DNA of 64,000 nucleotides from Tardiphaga robiniae (lineage in GTDB: Bacteria > Pseudomonadota > Alphaproteobacteria > Rhizobiales > Xanthobacteraceae). The position numbers were made by a program, and so were the translations under genes. The stretch lies in contig NZ_JABMCJ010000087.1 in the NCBI RefSeq assembly GCF_013359755.1, positions 20,807-84,806 on the forward strand. The letters run 5' to 3'. The notes beneath the pieces were generated by a model. The model saw nothing but the letters and a program-made list of their open reading frames with translations. It ran no database searches and was not told the DNA's origin. Positions 16,441 through 25,079 of this stretch are shown piece after piece; position 1 is the first letter of the stretch, and every line of letters begins with the position of its first letter.

Positions 16441-17349
16441 GTCTTGTTCCGTCTGGCGGCGTCGCGCCGAACTACTCAACTTCTGACAAGTCTTTGGTCA
16501 ACTGTAGATTGAATAGGTTAAAATACAGTCGAGCTGTCAGATGCTTGCAGATTCGTCGCGGCGACCTGCGCAAAGGGGCCGCTTACGGCGATGGCAACGG
16601 CGTTCCACCCTCGCGCAGTCAGACGACGAGCGTGATCGAAAAGGCCAAGCAGCTATAATTTGAACGGTGCCGCTCAGTGCCGCGGTATGCTGGATGATGA
16701 ATAGAATGCAGGCCACTGGAGGAGGCGCGCTGCCACGTTAGTTTACATCCGTCGCCGCTCTCTTAGTACTGCTGTTGGCACAACTCTTGCTCGCCGCAAT
16801 AAAGAGATAGGGCGATAGCGAGAGTGAATCTTGAGAAACGTGTTGACCCAAAGAGCGAGAAATTGGTGTGTGAACATCTGGCGCGAAATCAGGGATTCCT
16901 TGAAACACGCGCCAATGCACTAGATCCTTTTCGGTTCTGATCGAAGCAGAACCGAGTTCGCTCGAAAACGCTCTAGCCGGATTGCCGACCGTGCACCGCA
17001 TGTCGTCCGGGCCGACTTTTTCGGCCGGTTTCGATTGGTCGCCTCGCACATTTTTACCCAGCAACGGACGACGCCGCCTTCGGGCTTTTCACCTACGGCA
17101 AGAGCAACCTCTGAACCATACTGAAATCCGTCGAACCGCATAGGTTCTTTCGATTTCTGCAACGAAGCGGCTCTCTCTAAGGTTCAAATTGCGAATGCGC
17201 TGCGTCGATGCGTAGCTGCAGGCGTCCTGTTGGCGGCGGGATGAGCATCTGGGATCATCCGACGTCACTCGTTCGTTGGTATTTTCTCACGGTTCGGTCT
17301 TGCCTCTCAAGAATACCCGATTGCCCTCCAGACAGATGAAAGCGCGGCC
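16441..17349. other. Long intergenic region without a supported gene
   Basis: About 900 bases between the chemoreceptor and the catabolic locus. ORFs on both strands lack ribosome-binding sites and run through a dispersed repeat (16932-16972), so I do not call them. The proximal part should hold the chemoreceptor promoter. The rest looks like decayed or spacer DNA, less GC-rich than its neighbours. Confidence 0.45.
16932..16972. repeat. Dispersed palindromic repeat, family A, partial copy
   Basis: CGGTTCTG (16932-16939) and CAGAACCG (16947-16954) form a hairpin followed by AGTTCGCTCGAAAACGCT. This is the same core and tail as at 3687-3786, with the long middle block missing. Confidence 0.6.
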
Positions 17350-17805
17350 ATGACGTCTCCAGTTGTCTATTTCCTCAATGGTCCCAATGCCAATCTTTAT
17401 GGGCTGGACAAAAGCGGCACCTATGGCCGCGAAAGTTTCGTCTCGATCAAGAAGCGCTGCGAAGACCATGCAGTTTCGCTCGGCTTGACGGTCGACTTCC
17501 GCCAATCCAACCACGAGGGCGTTCTGGTTGACTGGATTCAGGAGGCGAGGGAGAGGGCCGAGGGGATCGTCATCAATGCCGCCGGTCTCTCTTACTCGTC
17601 GGTCCCGATCCTTGATGCGTTGCTCGCCTTCGAGGGACCGATCATCGAGGCGCATATGAGCAATATCTGGAAGCGCGAGCCGTTCCGCCATCACTCCTAT
17701 GTGTCGCGCGCGGCGACCGGCGTGATCGCCGGGCTCGGCGCGCTGGGCTATGAACTGGCATTGACGGCGGTATCGCGCCTGATCGCCGAAAAGGCCGCGC
17801 AATGA
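17350..17805 (+). CDS. Type II dehydroquinase-like protein with altered active site
   Basis: A 151-residue AroQ-family protein: GPNANLYG near the N-terminus, FRQSNHEG, INAAGLSYSSV, EAHMSNIWKREPFRHHS. Catalytic Tyr (Y25), Asn76, Glu100, His102 and Arg109/113 are kept. The positions equivalent to the M. tuberculosis Arg19 and His81 are Asp20 and Tyr82, residue roles as I recall them. It may therefore not dehydrate 3-dehydroquinate and could act on another hydroxylated cyclic substrate. Its stop overlaps the start of a 2-hydroxyacid dehydrogenase (ATGA), and it sits beside a LysR-controlled oxygenase operon rather than shikimate genes. A divergent true dehydroquinase cannot be excluded. Confidence 0.75.
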   Translation: MTSPVVYFLNGPNANLYGLDKSGTYGRESFVSIKKRCEDHAVSLGLTVDFRQSNHEGVLVDWIQEARERAEGIVINAAGLSYSSVPILDALLAFEGPIIEAHMSNIWKREPFRHHSYVSRAATGVIAGLGALGYELALTAVSRLIAEKAAQ

Positions 17806-18731
17806 CATCGGAGGTGATGGCATTCTACAGCGTCCTCGATGACTTCAAAACGTGGCGTGCGGCGCTGGCCGCGGAGGGGATCGATCTTCGTCAGGCTGAC
17901 GATATCGCTGACCCCGCCAGCGTGCGGCAGGCACTTGTCTGGAAGCCGCCGCATGGCTTCTTTGCGCGCTATCCGAATCTTGGTCTCGTCGTCAATCTTG
18001 GCGCCGGCGTCGACGCGCTGGTCGGGCGTGACGACCTGCCGGAGGTTCCGATCACGCGCCTGTCCGATCCGAAGATGGCGCGGATGATGGCTGGCTATGT
18101 GTTGTTCGCGGTGATGCGGCACGCACGGGACATCCCCGCATTCGAGCGGGCGCAGCGCGAGCGCCGCTGGCATTATATTCATCCACGCGATCCCGAGACC
18201 ATCACGGTCGGCGTACTCGGCCTCGGCGAACTCGGACTGACAGCGGCGCTCGAATGCGCCCGGCAAGGCTATCGCGTGCGCGGCTGGTCCAACACCTTGA
18301 AGTCGGTGGAGGGCATCGAGACGTCGGCTGGTCTGACCGCTTTGCCGGATATCCTGGGCGATAGCGACATTCTCGTCTGCATGTTGCCCCAGACGCCGCA
18401 AACAAGCGGGTTGCTGAATGCCGAGCGTCTGGCGCAGATGAAGCGTGGCGCGGTCTTCATCAATGTCTCGCGCGGCAGCATCGTCGATGAGCCGGCACTT
18501 ATCGAGGCGCTGCGTTCGGGCCATATCGCGGAAGCCACGCTGGACGTGTTTGCCTCCGAGCCGCTGTCGCCGGCGAGTCCGCTCTGGGCGATGGACAATG
18601 TTCTGATCACGCCGCATCTCGCATCGGTGGCGCTGCCGGGCTCTGCGGCCCAACAGATCGGCGAGAATGTACGCCGGCTGCGGTCCGGGCAGGAGCTGCT
18701 AAGCCGCGTCGATCCGCGCCGGGGCTATTGA
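17802..18731 (+). CDS. D-2-hydroxyacid dehydrogenase (GhrA-like)
   Basis: A 309-residue NAD(P)-dependent dehydrogenase. The C-terminal half holds the Rossmann motif GVLGLGELGLTAA (about 142-154), NVSRGSIVDEPAL with the catalytic Arg, and ITPHLASVALPGSAA with the catalytic His. The length and the WRAAL-type start resemble glyoxylate/hydroxypyruvate reductase A. It would interconvert a 2-oxo acid and a D-2-hydroxy acid in the cytoplasm. It is translationally coupled (ATGA) to the AroQ-like gene. Its 3' end overlaps the convergent LysR gene by 33 bases. It probably handles a late intermediate of the neighbouring pathway, which is inference. Confidence 0.85.
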   Translation: MTSEVMAFYSVLDDFKTWRAALAAEGIDLRQADDIADPASVRQALVWKPPHGFFARYPNLGLVVNLGAGVDALVGRDDLPEVPITRLSDPKMARMMAGYVLFAVMRHARDIPAFERAQRERRWHYIHPRDPETITVGVLGLGELGLTAALECARQGYRVRGWSNTLKSVEGIETSAGLTALPDILGDSDILVCMLPQTPQTSGLLNAERLAQMKRGAVFINVSRGSIVDEPALIEALRSGHIAEATLDVFASEPLSPASPLWAMDNVLITPHLASVALPGSAAQQIGENVRRLRSGQELLSRVDPRRGY

Positions 18732-19646
18732 GCCCGGCGCGAATTGGCCGCCAACGGCAAAGGCGTCGCGCGCGTAGTCGGCGAATGTCTGTACCGCCGG
18801 TCGTAGCGCGTGACGCTTCAGACGCAGCGCCATCACATGCGTGGCCGGCAGTTTTTCGGTGATGGGCACCACGGCCACGCGGCTGCCGTCATAGCCGATG
18901 GTGGTGCGCGGCACGGCATTGTGGATCGAATATCCCTGGCCATTCCCGATCAGTCCGCGGATCAGTTCGAATGACCGGGTCCGGAAGGAAATGCGCGGCT
19001 CGATACCGGATGCCGTAAACAGGCTGGCGAAGTAATCGCGCGAATGCGGCAGGTCCAGCAGGATGAACGGTTCGTCGCGCATTTCGGTCAGGCTGATCGA
19101 CGACCGGTTTGCCAGAGGGTGATCCGCCGACAGCACGATATAGGGCGGCAGCTCGCAGAATTTCTCACCGACGATCTCGTCAGGAACAGCGAAGGAGTAG
19201 GACAGCGCGAGTTCGGTCCGTCCGGAGACCAGCCCGTCGATGATCTCCTGCTGGTCGCCTTCCTCAAGTTTTACCGAGATGCCCGGCTGCCGTTCGCGAA
19301 AGCCGGACAGCAGCCCTGGCATGAAGCGTGTGGCGAGGGTCGAAAAGCTGCCGACCACGATCTCGCCGTGCAGCGTGCTGCCAAGCGATTGGGCGCTCTG
19401 GGCAAAATCGCGCGCATGCGCGAGCAGCAGCCGCGCGTCGTTTACCAGCCGCTGGCCCGCGGGGGAGAGGGTCACGCCCTTGGCGAGATGGCGAATGAAG
19501 ATCTGGACGCCGAGTTCGGCCTCCAGCTGGCTGAGTGCGGCCGAAATCGAGGGCTGCGACACGTTCAGGCGCTTGGCGGCTTCTGTCACGCTGCCCGCAT
19601 CGGCCGTCTCAACCACATAACGCAGGGCCCGGAGCGAGAACCTCAT
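18699..19646 (-). CDS. LysR-type transcriptional regulator
   Basis: A 315-residue LTTR with N-terminal helix-turn-helix (AGSVTEAAKRLNVSQPSISA, about 17-36) and a periplasmic-binding-like effector domain from about residue 90. It is divergent from the monooxygenase operon. A CATAA-N11-TTATG box in the gap fits autoregulation and activation of the operon by a pathway compound. A TAGGAAAA sequence supports ATG 19646. The effector domain resembles the CbnR/nitrogen-assimilation group, but the ligand cannot be read from sequence. Confidence 0.88.
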   Translation of the reverse strand: MRFSLRALRYVVETADAGSVTEAAKRLNVSQPSISAALSQLEAELGVQIFIRHLAKGVTLSPAGQRLVNDARLLLAHARDFAQSAQSLGSTLHGEIVVGSFSTLATRFMPGLLSGFRERQPGISVKLEEGDQQEIIDGLVSGRTELALSYSFAVPDEIVGEKFCELPPYIVLSADHPLANRSSISLTEMRDEPFILLDLPHSRDYFASLFTASGIEPRISFRTRSFELIRGLIGNGQGYSIHNAVPRTTIGYDGSRVAVVPITEKLPATHVMALRLKRHALRPAVQTFADYARDAFAVGGQFAPGSIAPARIDAA

Positions 19647-19670
19647 CGTGTTTTCCTATGCATCTCCAAA

Positions 19671-19691
19671 CATAAAAATATTTTCCTTATG
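19671..19691. promoter_or_regulatory. LysR-type binding box
   Basis: CATAA (19671-19675), an 11-base spacer, then TTATG (19687-19691) form the T-N11-A dyad expected for LTTRs. The box lies midway in the 91-base gap between the regulator and the monooxygenase gene, in unusually AT-rich sequence. Confidence 0.6.
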
Positions 19692-19737
19692 ATAGGCCCT
19701 TCGGCACCCTGTCGTCCAGTCGAACAGGAGCCGATCA

Positions 19738-21198
19738 ATGATCCGCACGGGTGAAGAATACAAACAGGGCATTCGCGATGGCCGCGAGGTCTGGATCGAT
19801 GGCGAGCGGGTCAAGGACGTGACCACGCACCCGGCGCTGAAGCCGATCATCGACGTCAAGGCCCGCATGTATGACATGGCGCGTGAAGAGCGTTACGCCG
19901 CCGACCTCACTTACGTTGAAGACAACGAGACACATTCGGTCTTCTACAAGCCGCCGACGGAGCAGAAGGACTGGCACGACAAGATCAAGGCCGTCGATCA
20001 CGTCATGAAGGACATCGGCGGCGTGGTCACCCGCGTCGGCGATGAGACCATCGGCGAAATGTGGTCGCTGACCGACGGCCGCGACGTGCTGGCCGAGATC
20101 GATCCGCGCTTCGCCGCCAATATCGATCATCACATCCGTGCTGTAATCGAGAAGGACATCTTCCATGTCTCGGCCAACACCGATCCGAAGGGCGACCGTT
20201 CGCTGCCGCCGCAGCAGCAGGATCCAGACCTGATGGTTCACGTCACCCGTGAAACCGATGCCGGCATCATCATTCGCGGCGCGAAGTATGAGACCGCTGC
20301 GGCCTATGCCGATCAGGCCTATCTGAAGCCGACCGTCGGCGCCTGGGCCAATGAAAAACTCTCGGACTATGCGGTGGGCTGCATCGTCAAGATGGGTGCG
20401 CCGGGCGTGAAACATATCTGCCGTGGCGGCTTCGCCAATCGCAGCAGCGCCAATGCCAAGGACTATCCGCTCGCAAATCGCTTCGATGAGGTCGAGGCGC
20501 TAGTGGTGTTCGACGACGTGCTGATCCCGTGGGAAGACGTGTTCTTCTATCGCCATACCCGCGCGGCGCAGTTCGTGCGTTCGACGCTGCATCGCTACTC
20601 GGCATTCCCCTACGTGCTGCGTCTGCTCTACACCGCCGATATGATGATCGGCGCGGCCATGTGGAACGCCAAGCAGACCGGTCTCGACAAGCTGCAGTCG
20701 GTGCGTGAGAGGCTGGCCGATCTCGTCTGCTACCGCGAAGGCATTAATGCGCATCTCACCGCCTCGATCGCCATGGCGGAGAAGAGCCCGGGCGGCCTTC
20801 TGATGCCGCAGCAGTCGATGCTCTATGCAGGCCGCGTGTTCGCCTGTTCGCAGCTTCCGGCGATGATGCATATCGCCCGCGAGCTGTGCGGCGGCCAGAT
20901 CTGCATCACCCCGAATGCCGATGCCTTCGAGGCCGAGGGATCAGGCAAGTGGCTGAACAAGTTCTATTCGCTGAACGATCAGTGGCAGGCCGACGATCGC
21001 CGCAAGCTGCTCGCCTTCGCGCGCGATCTCTTGAACTCCGACTATGCCGGTCATCGTCTGACCTTCGTGCAGTTCGCACAGGCGCCACACTTCAATCATC
21101 TGGCGGCGGTCTATAACAGCTTCGACTTCGCGGGGCCGCTGGATTTCGTCAAGAAGTCGGCCGGGTTGTCGGACCGCATCGACGGGGTGAAGTCATGA
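19738..21198 (+). CDS. FADH2-dependent monooxygenase, HpaB family
   Basis: A 486-residue oxygenase component of the two-component 4-hydroxyphenylacetate 3-hydroxylase class. The N-terminal part begins with RTGEEYKQGIRDGREVWIDG and runs into a beta domain. The acyl-CoA dehydrogenase-like C-terminal helices include the family region ARELCGGQICITPNADAFE. FADH2 comes from the flavin reductase encoded next (ATGA overlap). The family hydroxylates phenols, chlorophenols and some N-heterocycles. The context (RidA, DUF1028, M20 deacylase) favours a nitrogenous ring or amide-bearing substrate. AGGAG precedes the ATG. The specific substrate is unknown. Confidence 0.85.
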   Translation: MIRTGEEYKQGIRDGREVWIDGERVKDVTTHPALKPIIDVKARMYDMAREERYAADLTYVEDNETHSVFYKPPTEQKDWHDKIKAVDHVMKDIGGVVTRVGDETIGEMWSLTDGRDVLAEIDPRFAANIDHHIRAVIEKDIFHVSANTDPKGDRSLPPQQQDPDLMVHVTRETDAGIIIRGAKYETAAAYADQAYLKPTVGAWANEKLSDYAVGCIVKMGAPGVKHICRGGFANRSSANAKDYPLANRFDEVEALVVFDDVLIPWEDVFFYRHTRAAQFVRSTLHRYSAFPYVLRLLYTADMMIGAAMWNAKQTGLDKLQSVRERLADLVCYREGINAHLTASIAMAEKSPGGLLMPQQSMLYAGRVFACSQLPAMMHIARELCGGQICITPNADAFEAEGSGKWLNKFYSLNDQWQADDRRKLLAFARDLLNSDYAGHRLTFVQFAQAPHFNHLAAVYNSFDFAGPLDFVKKSAGLSDRIDGVKS

Positions 21199-21698
21199 GC
21201 GCTGCGGCGCATCCCCTGGTCGAGGTCGATATCTTCCGCGACGCCATGCGGATGACGGCCTCGGGCGTGGCAGTGGTGACAACGGATGGCGAGGCGGGCC
21301 GCGCGGGCGTCACGGTGTCGTCGCTGTGCTCACTGTCGATGGAGCCGCCGTCAGTGGTGTTCAGCGTTCACCGCGACAATCGCCATCTTGAAAAGTTGCT
21401 CGCCAATGGCGTGTTCGTCGCCAACATTCTGTCTGATACGCAGGAGCGTGTTGCCAACAGCTTCGCCGGGTTGATCCCTGAACTGCGCGACAACCGTTTT
21501 CTTGCCGGTGACTGGTCGGAGTTGCTGACCGGCGCGCCGGCGCTCGATGGCGCGTTGTGCAATTTCGATTGCCGCGTCGCCAGCGTGTTCGATTTCGGCT
21601 CGCATCGCATCGTCGCGGGCGAGGTGCTGACCGTTCGCAACCAAGCTGCGCTGCCCTTGATCTTTTCCGATCGCACATTCCGTCGTCTCGCCGCCTGA
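21195..21698 (+). CDS. Flavin reductase of the two-component monooxygenase
   Basis: A 167-residue HpaC/RutF-type flavin reductase domain: FRDAMRMTASGVAVVTTDGE at the start, then VTVSSLCSLSMEPPSVVFSV and FVANILSDTQERVANSFAG. It supplies reduced flavin using NAD(P)H. Its start overlaps the monooxygenase stop, so the two are made in fixed ratio, and the RidA-like gene starts 11 bases after its stop. The length is normal for the family. Confidence 0.88.
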   Translation: MSAAAHPLVEVDIFRDAMRMTASGVAVVTTDGEAGRAGVTVSSLCSLSMEPPSVVFSVHRDNRHLEKLLANGVFVANILSDTQERVANSFAGLIPELRDNRFLAGDWSELLTGAPALDGALCNFDCRVASVFDFGSHRIVAGEVLTVRNQAALPLIFSDRTFRRLAA

Positions 21699-21709
21699 GG
21701 ATTTGCTCC

Positions 21710-22120
21710 ATGACCACCCATCAGCGTTTTCGCAAGTTCAACACCAAGGAAGCCTATCCCGAGCAGTCGCTCGACAACGATGTCTGCATGGTCGTTCGCG
21801 CCAACAACACCGTTTATGTGCGTGGCCAGACGGCCATGGATCTCGACGGCAAGATCGTCGGTATCGGCGATGCCGCTGCGCAGACCGAGAATGCCATGAC
21901 ATGCGCCAAGGTGCTGCTTGAAGAGGCAGGCTCCAAGCTTGAGGACGTGGTGAAGATCGTCATCTACATCACCGATCGCGCCTATCGCGAGCCGGTCTAT
22001 CGCGTCGTCGGCAAATGGCTGAAGGGCGTCTATCCGGTTTCGACGGGGATTATCGTTCAGGGCCTCGCCAAGCCTGAATACTTGATGGAAATCGACATCA
22101 TCGCGGAAATTCCGGCGTAA
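21710..22120 (+). CDS. RidA/YjgF-family protein lacking the deaminase arginine
   Basis: A 136-residue Rid protein with VVRANNTVYVRGQTAMDLDG, TENAMTCAKVLLEEAGSKLED and a C-terminal PEYLMEIDIIAEIP. In RidA proper, the arginine of the PARS segment (R105 in E. coli) binds imine substrates. Here the segment reads YPVSTG, so that Arg is missing, as in several Rid subfamilies linked to catabolic oxygenases such as RutC-type. It may hydrolyse or stabilise a reactive product of the upstream oxygenase. It starts behind TGAGGA that overlaps the flavin reductase stop. Confidence 0.85.
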   Translation: MTTHQRFRKFNTKEAYPEQSLDNDVCMVVRANNTVYVRGQTAMDLDGKIVGIGDAAAQTENAMTCAKVLLEEAGSKLEDVVKIVIYITDRAYREPVYRVVGKWLKGVYPVSTGIIVQGLAKPEYLMEIDIIAEIPA

Positions 22121-22243
22121 CGACGCGTTTTTCGCCGGCACTACAGAGATCAATCGGACGTTTGCGGCTTCATCTTTCGCATGATCGATGAGTGCGGTTG
22201 CACGCGGCTGTTCGGCGGAAATTCCTGAGATTTATCAATCGTC

Positions 22244-22259
22244 TGGCACGATGTTTGCT
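22244..22259 (+). promoter_or_regulatory. Sigma-54 (-24/-12) promoter
   Basis: TGGCAC (22244-22249), five bases, TTGCT (22255-22259), with exactly ten bases between the GG and GC dinucleotides, matches the RpoN consensus very closely. It lies 38 bases before the binding-protein ATG on the correct strand. This suggests nitrogen- or activator-dependent transcription of the ABC importer. Confidence 0.7.
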
Positions 22260-22296
22260 TTTCTTTACTACGTCATAATCCTTGTGAGGTTTCGAG

Positions 22297-23334
22297 ATGA
22301 AGCGCGCCTTGAAGTTTACTGCATTGATGTTGCTGTCGACGCTCGCGATTGGTGGGCAGGCATCCGCCCAGGAGAAGCTGGTAGTCAGCACCTGGGGTGG
22401 AAGTTTCCGCGATCTGATCGATGAAGCGATCGCCAAGAAGTTCACTGCCGAGACCGGCGTGAAGGTCGAATACATCACCGGCGGCACGATCGACCGTCTC
22501 AATCAGGCCAAGCTCGCTGCTGCCAAGCCCGAGAGCGACGTCACCTTCACGACGGCCCATGTCGGCTGGCTCTATGCCAACGACAATCTGTTCGAGAAGC
22601 TCGACATGGCGAAGATCCCGAATGCCAGCCATCTGGTCGAGCAGGCCAAGATCAGCCCGTATCACATCGGCGCCTGGGCCTATGTCTACACGATCGGCTA
22701 TCTGCCCGATCAGTTGCCGAAGGGCGTGAGCTTCGAAAGCTGGGAAGGCCTGTGGAATCCCGCGCTCAAGGGCATGATCTCATCGCCCGATTTCGATCCG
22801 AGTCATGTGATGGTGGTCGCAGCCAAGCTGTCTGGCGGCGACGCATCGAATTGGGAAGTCGGCGAAGCCAAGATGAAGGCGCTGAAGCCGAACTACAAGG
22901 CGTTCTACACCAATGACGCCAACAGCCAGCAGCTGTTCGCGACGGGTGAGACCCCGGTTCAGGTCGTGCTGTCGATGAACGCCTATTACATGCAGGCCCA
23001 GGGCGTGCCGATCAAGCTGGCGATTCCGAAGGAAGGCGCCGTGCTCGGCGTCGATACCATGGGCATCACCAAGGGCTCGACCAAGGCGGAGCTGGCCTAC
23101 AAGTTCATCAACACCGCGCTTGATCCGGAAGTGCAGGCGAAGATCGCCGAACTGAAGAAGGGCAGCCCGGTGGTGGACAACGCCAAGGTCAAGCCCGAGA
23201 TCGCAGCACTGCCGGGCGTGTTTACGACCGCGGATCAGTGGGCGAAGCAGACGCTGGTGATCGACGCCAAGCTGCGTGCCGAGAAGACCGGCACATGGCG
23301 CAAGTGGTTCACCGAAAACATCATGGCTCCATAA
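22297..23334 (+). CDS. ABC transporter substrate-binding protein, polyamine-type
   Basis: A 345-residue periplasmic binding protein of the PotD/spermidine-putrescine class. It has a signal peptide (1-24, GGQASAQ), EKLVVSTWGGSFRDLIDEA at the mature N-terminus, and GVLGVDTMGITKGSTK in the second lobe. It captures the imported compound and delivers it to the two permeases encoded next. The acidic residues that clamp amines in PotD cannot be assigned with certainty, so the substrate need not be a polyamine. A sigma-54 promoter stands just upstream, and a GAGG sequence precedes the ATG. Confidence 0.85.
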   Translation: MKRALKFTALMLLSTLAIGGQASAQEKLVVSTWGGSFRDLIDEAIAKKFTAETGVKVEYITGGTIDRLNQAKLAAAKPESDVTFTTAHVGWLYANDNLFEKLDMAKIPNASHLVEQAKISPYHIGAWAYVYTIGYLPDQLPKGVSFESWEGLWNPALKGMISSPDFDPSHVMVVAAKLSGGDASNWEVGEAKMKALKPNYKAFYTNDANSQQLFATGETPVQVVLSMNAYYMQAQGVPIKLAIPKEGAVLGVDTMGITKGSTKAELAYKFINTALDPEVQAKIAELKKGSPVVDNAKVKPEIAALPGVFTTADQWAKQTLVIDAKLRAEKTGTWRKWFTENIMAP

Positions 23335-23412
23335 ACGAGTCCCGGTCGCGATTCGGTTGATACCGCCGGGTCGCGATCGATGACGTCACGTTCGCCCACT
23401 TCGAGTTTGTCC

Positions 23413-24267
23413 ATGAACACGCGTCCATTTCTCGGATGGTTTGTCTCGCCGGCCGGCCTCGTTGCTGTGGGCCTGATCGCGGCGATGCTGGCTGTCTTTC
23501 AGTACAGCGTGCGGGCCTATATTCCCGGTACGCTCGAAGTCGGCGGGTTCACCTCGGCCAATTTCGAAGCCATGCTGCGGCCGCTCTACGCGCTGGCATT
23601 CTGGAATACGGTGCTGATCTGTTTTGAAACGGCGGTGTTCACGCTGCTTCTGGCCTATCCGCTGGCCTATGCGCTGACACGAACCAACAGTTCCGCGCTG
23701 CGCTCCTTCATCCTGATCGTGTCGGTGACGCCGCTGTTTCTCGGCGAGGTGGTGCGGACCTATTCCTGGATGATCGTGCTTGGCAATAACGGCTTCCTGA
23801 ACACGCTGCTGCTCAAGCTTGGCCTCGTGGATCGCCCGTTGCGCATGATGTTTACTTCGGGCGGCGTGATCGCGGCACTGGTGCATGTGACCATGCCGAT
23901 CATGGTCATCATGCTGGCCGCGGCGCTGTCGCATATCGACCGCAATTACGAGAAAGCCGCCGAAAGTCTTGGCGCGGGCCCAATCCGCATCTTCATGACC
24001 ATCACGCTGCCGCTGTCGATGCCCGGCATCGTTGCCGGCTTCTCGACCGCCTTTGCCTGGACCTTCAGCGCGTTTGCGACGCCGCAGCTGATCGGCGGCG
24101 GCCGCGTCGCCACCGTGTCGACGCTGATCTATCAGCTTGGCTTCTCGTCGTTCAACTTTCCCTTTGCCGCCAGCCTCTCCATCATCGGCCTCGCATTGTC
24201 GTTGGCTGTGATCGCGCTGCTGAAGAAAGCCGCGAGCCCGCTCGAACGTATGGCGGGCACCACATGA
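23413..24267 (+). CDS. ABC transporter permease, polyamine-type (PotB-like)
   Basis: A 284-residue inner-membrane permease with six predicted helices. The cytoplasmic coupling loop is EKAAESLGAGPIRIFMTITLPLSMPGI (positions about 190-215; key EAA-type residues EKAAESLGA). The start is uncertain: ATG 23413 (MNTRPFLGW) gives the family-typical N-terminus, while ATG 23380 adds eleven polar residues, and neither has a strong ribosome-binding site. It pairs with the next gene through an ATGA overlap. Confidence 0.85.
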   Translation: MNTRPFLGWFVSPAGLVAVGLIAAMLAVFQYSVRAYIPGTLEVGGFTSANFEAMLRPLYALAFWNTVLICFETAVFTLLLAYPLAYALTRTNSSALRSFILIVSVTPLFLGEVVRTYSWMIVLGNNGFLNTLLLKLGLVDRPLRMMFTSGGVIAALVHVTMPIMVIMLAAALSHIDRNYEKAAESLGAGPIRIFMTITLPLSMPGIVAGFSTAFAWTFSAFATPQLIGGGRVATVSTLIYQLGFSSFNFPFAASLSIIGLALSLAVIALLKKAASPLERMAGTT

Positions 24268-25079
24268 AGCGCTCACCTGCAACCCTCGCGCTGCGCTGGT
24301 CGGGCCGCGTCCTCGTCGCCGCCATTCTTCTATTCGTGCTGTTGCCCGGCGTTGTCGTAGCGATCTCGGCATTCAACGATCGTGCGATCCTGCAATTTCC
24401 GCCGCAGTCATGGTCGCTGCGCTGGTTCTATCGTGCGTTTTCCTATGCCGATTTCGCGAAGGGGTTCTGGAATGGCCTGACCGTGACGGTCTGGGCATCC
24501 AGCATCGCGGTCGTCGTGGGATCGGCGTTTGCCTTTGCCATTCATCGCTATAAATTCGCGCTCAGGGATTTCCTCGAAGGCATTCTGCTGTCTCCGCTGA
24601 TCATCCCGCATTACACCGTCGGTCTTGGCATTCTCATCCTCGCCTCGCAGACGGGGATTGGACGCGGCTTTCCGCTCGTCATCTTCGCCCATGTGGTGAT
24701 GGTGTTGCCCTTCGTGATGCGCAGCACTTACATTTCGCTGGAAAATCTCGACACGCGCCTGGAGCTGGCCGCGTCCAGTCTCGGTGCCACGCCGCTGCGG
24801 ATCCTGTTTACCGTGACGATCCCGCTGCTGATTCCGGGCTTGCTCAGCGGCTGGCTGTTCGCGGCGATCCTGTCCTTCAACGAATTCACGGCGACGTTGT
24901 TCGTCAGCAGCCAGGCCACGCAGACGCTGCCGGTCGCCATGTATAATTACGTCCGCGAATTCGCGGATCCCACATTGGCCGCGCTGTCGGTCATCTACAT
25001 CGTCGTGACCGCAACCTTGCTCACGATCGCCAATTCCTTCCTGGGCCTCGGGAAAATCCTGAATGTTGATGCGCACTGA
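24264..25079 (+). CDS. ABC transporter permease, polyamine-type (PotC-like)
   Basis: A 271-residue permease with six helices and the EAA-type loop LELAASSLGATPLRILF near residue 170. It forms the membrane channel with the PotB-like protein. It starts within the stop of the upstream permease (ATGA) and overlaps the ATPase gene by 17 bases, so stoichiometry is translationally coupled. Family length is normal. Confidence 0.86.
   Translation: MKRSPATLALRWSGRVLVAAILLFVLLPGVVVAISAFNDRAILQFPPQSWSLRWFYRAFSYADFAKGFWNGLTVTVWASSIAVVVGSAFAFAIHRYKFALRDFLEGILLSPLIIPHYTVGLGILILASQTGIGRGFPLVIFAHVVMVLPFVMRSTYISLENLDTRLELAASSLGATPLRILFTVTIPLLIPGLLSGWLFAAILSFNEFTATLFVSSQATQTLPVAMYNYVREFADPTLAALSVIYIVVTATLLTIANSFLGLGKILNVDAH

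Noticed and set aside
16738..17064. Minus-strand 108-codon ORF in the long gap
   Set aside because: It runs through the family-A repeat and has no ribosome-binding site; such ORFs are by-products of the repeat.
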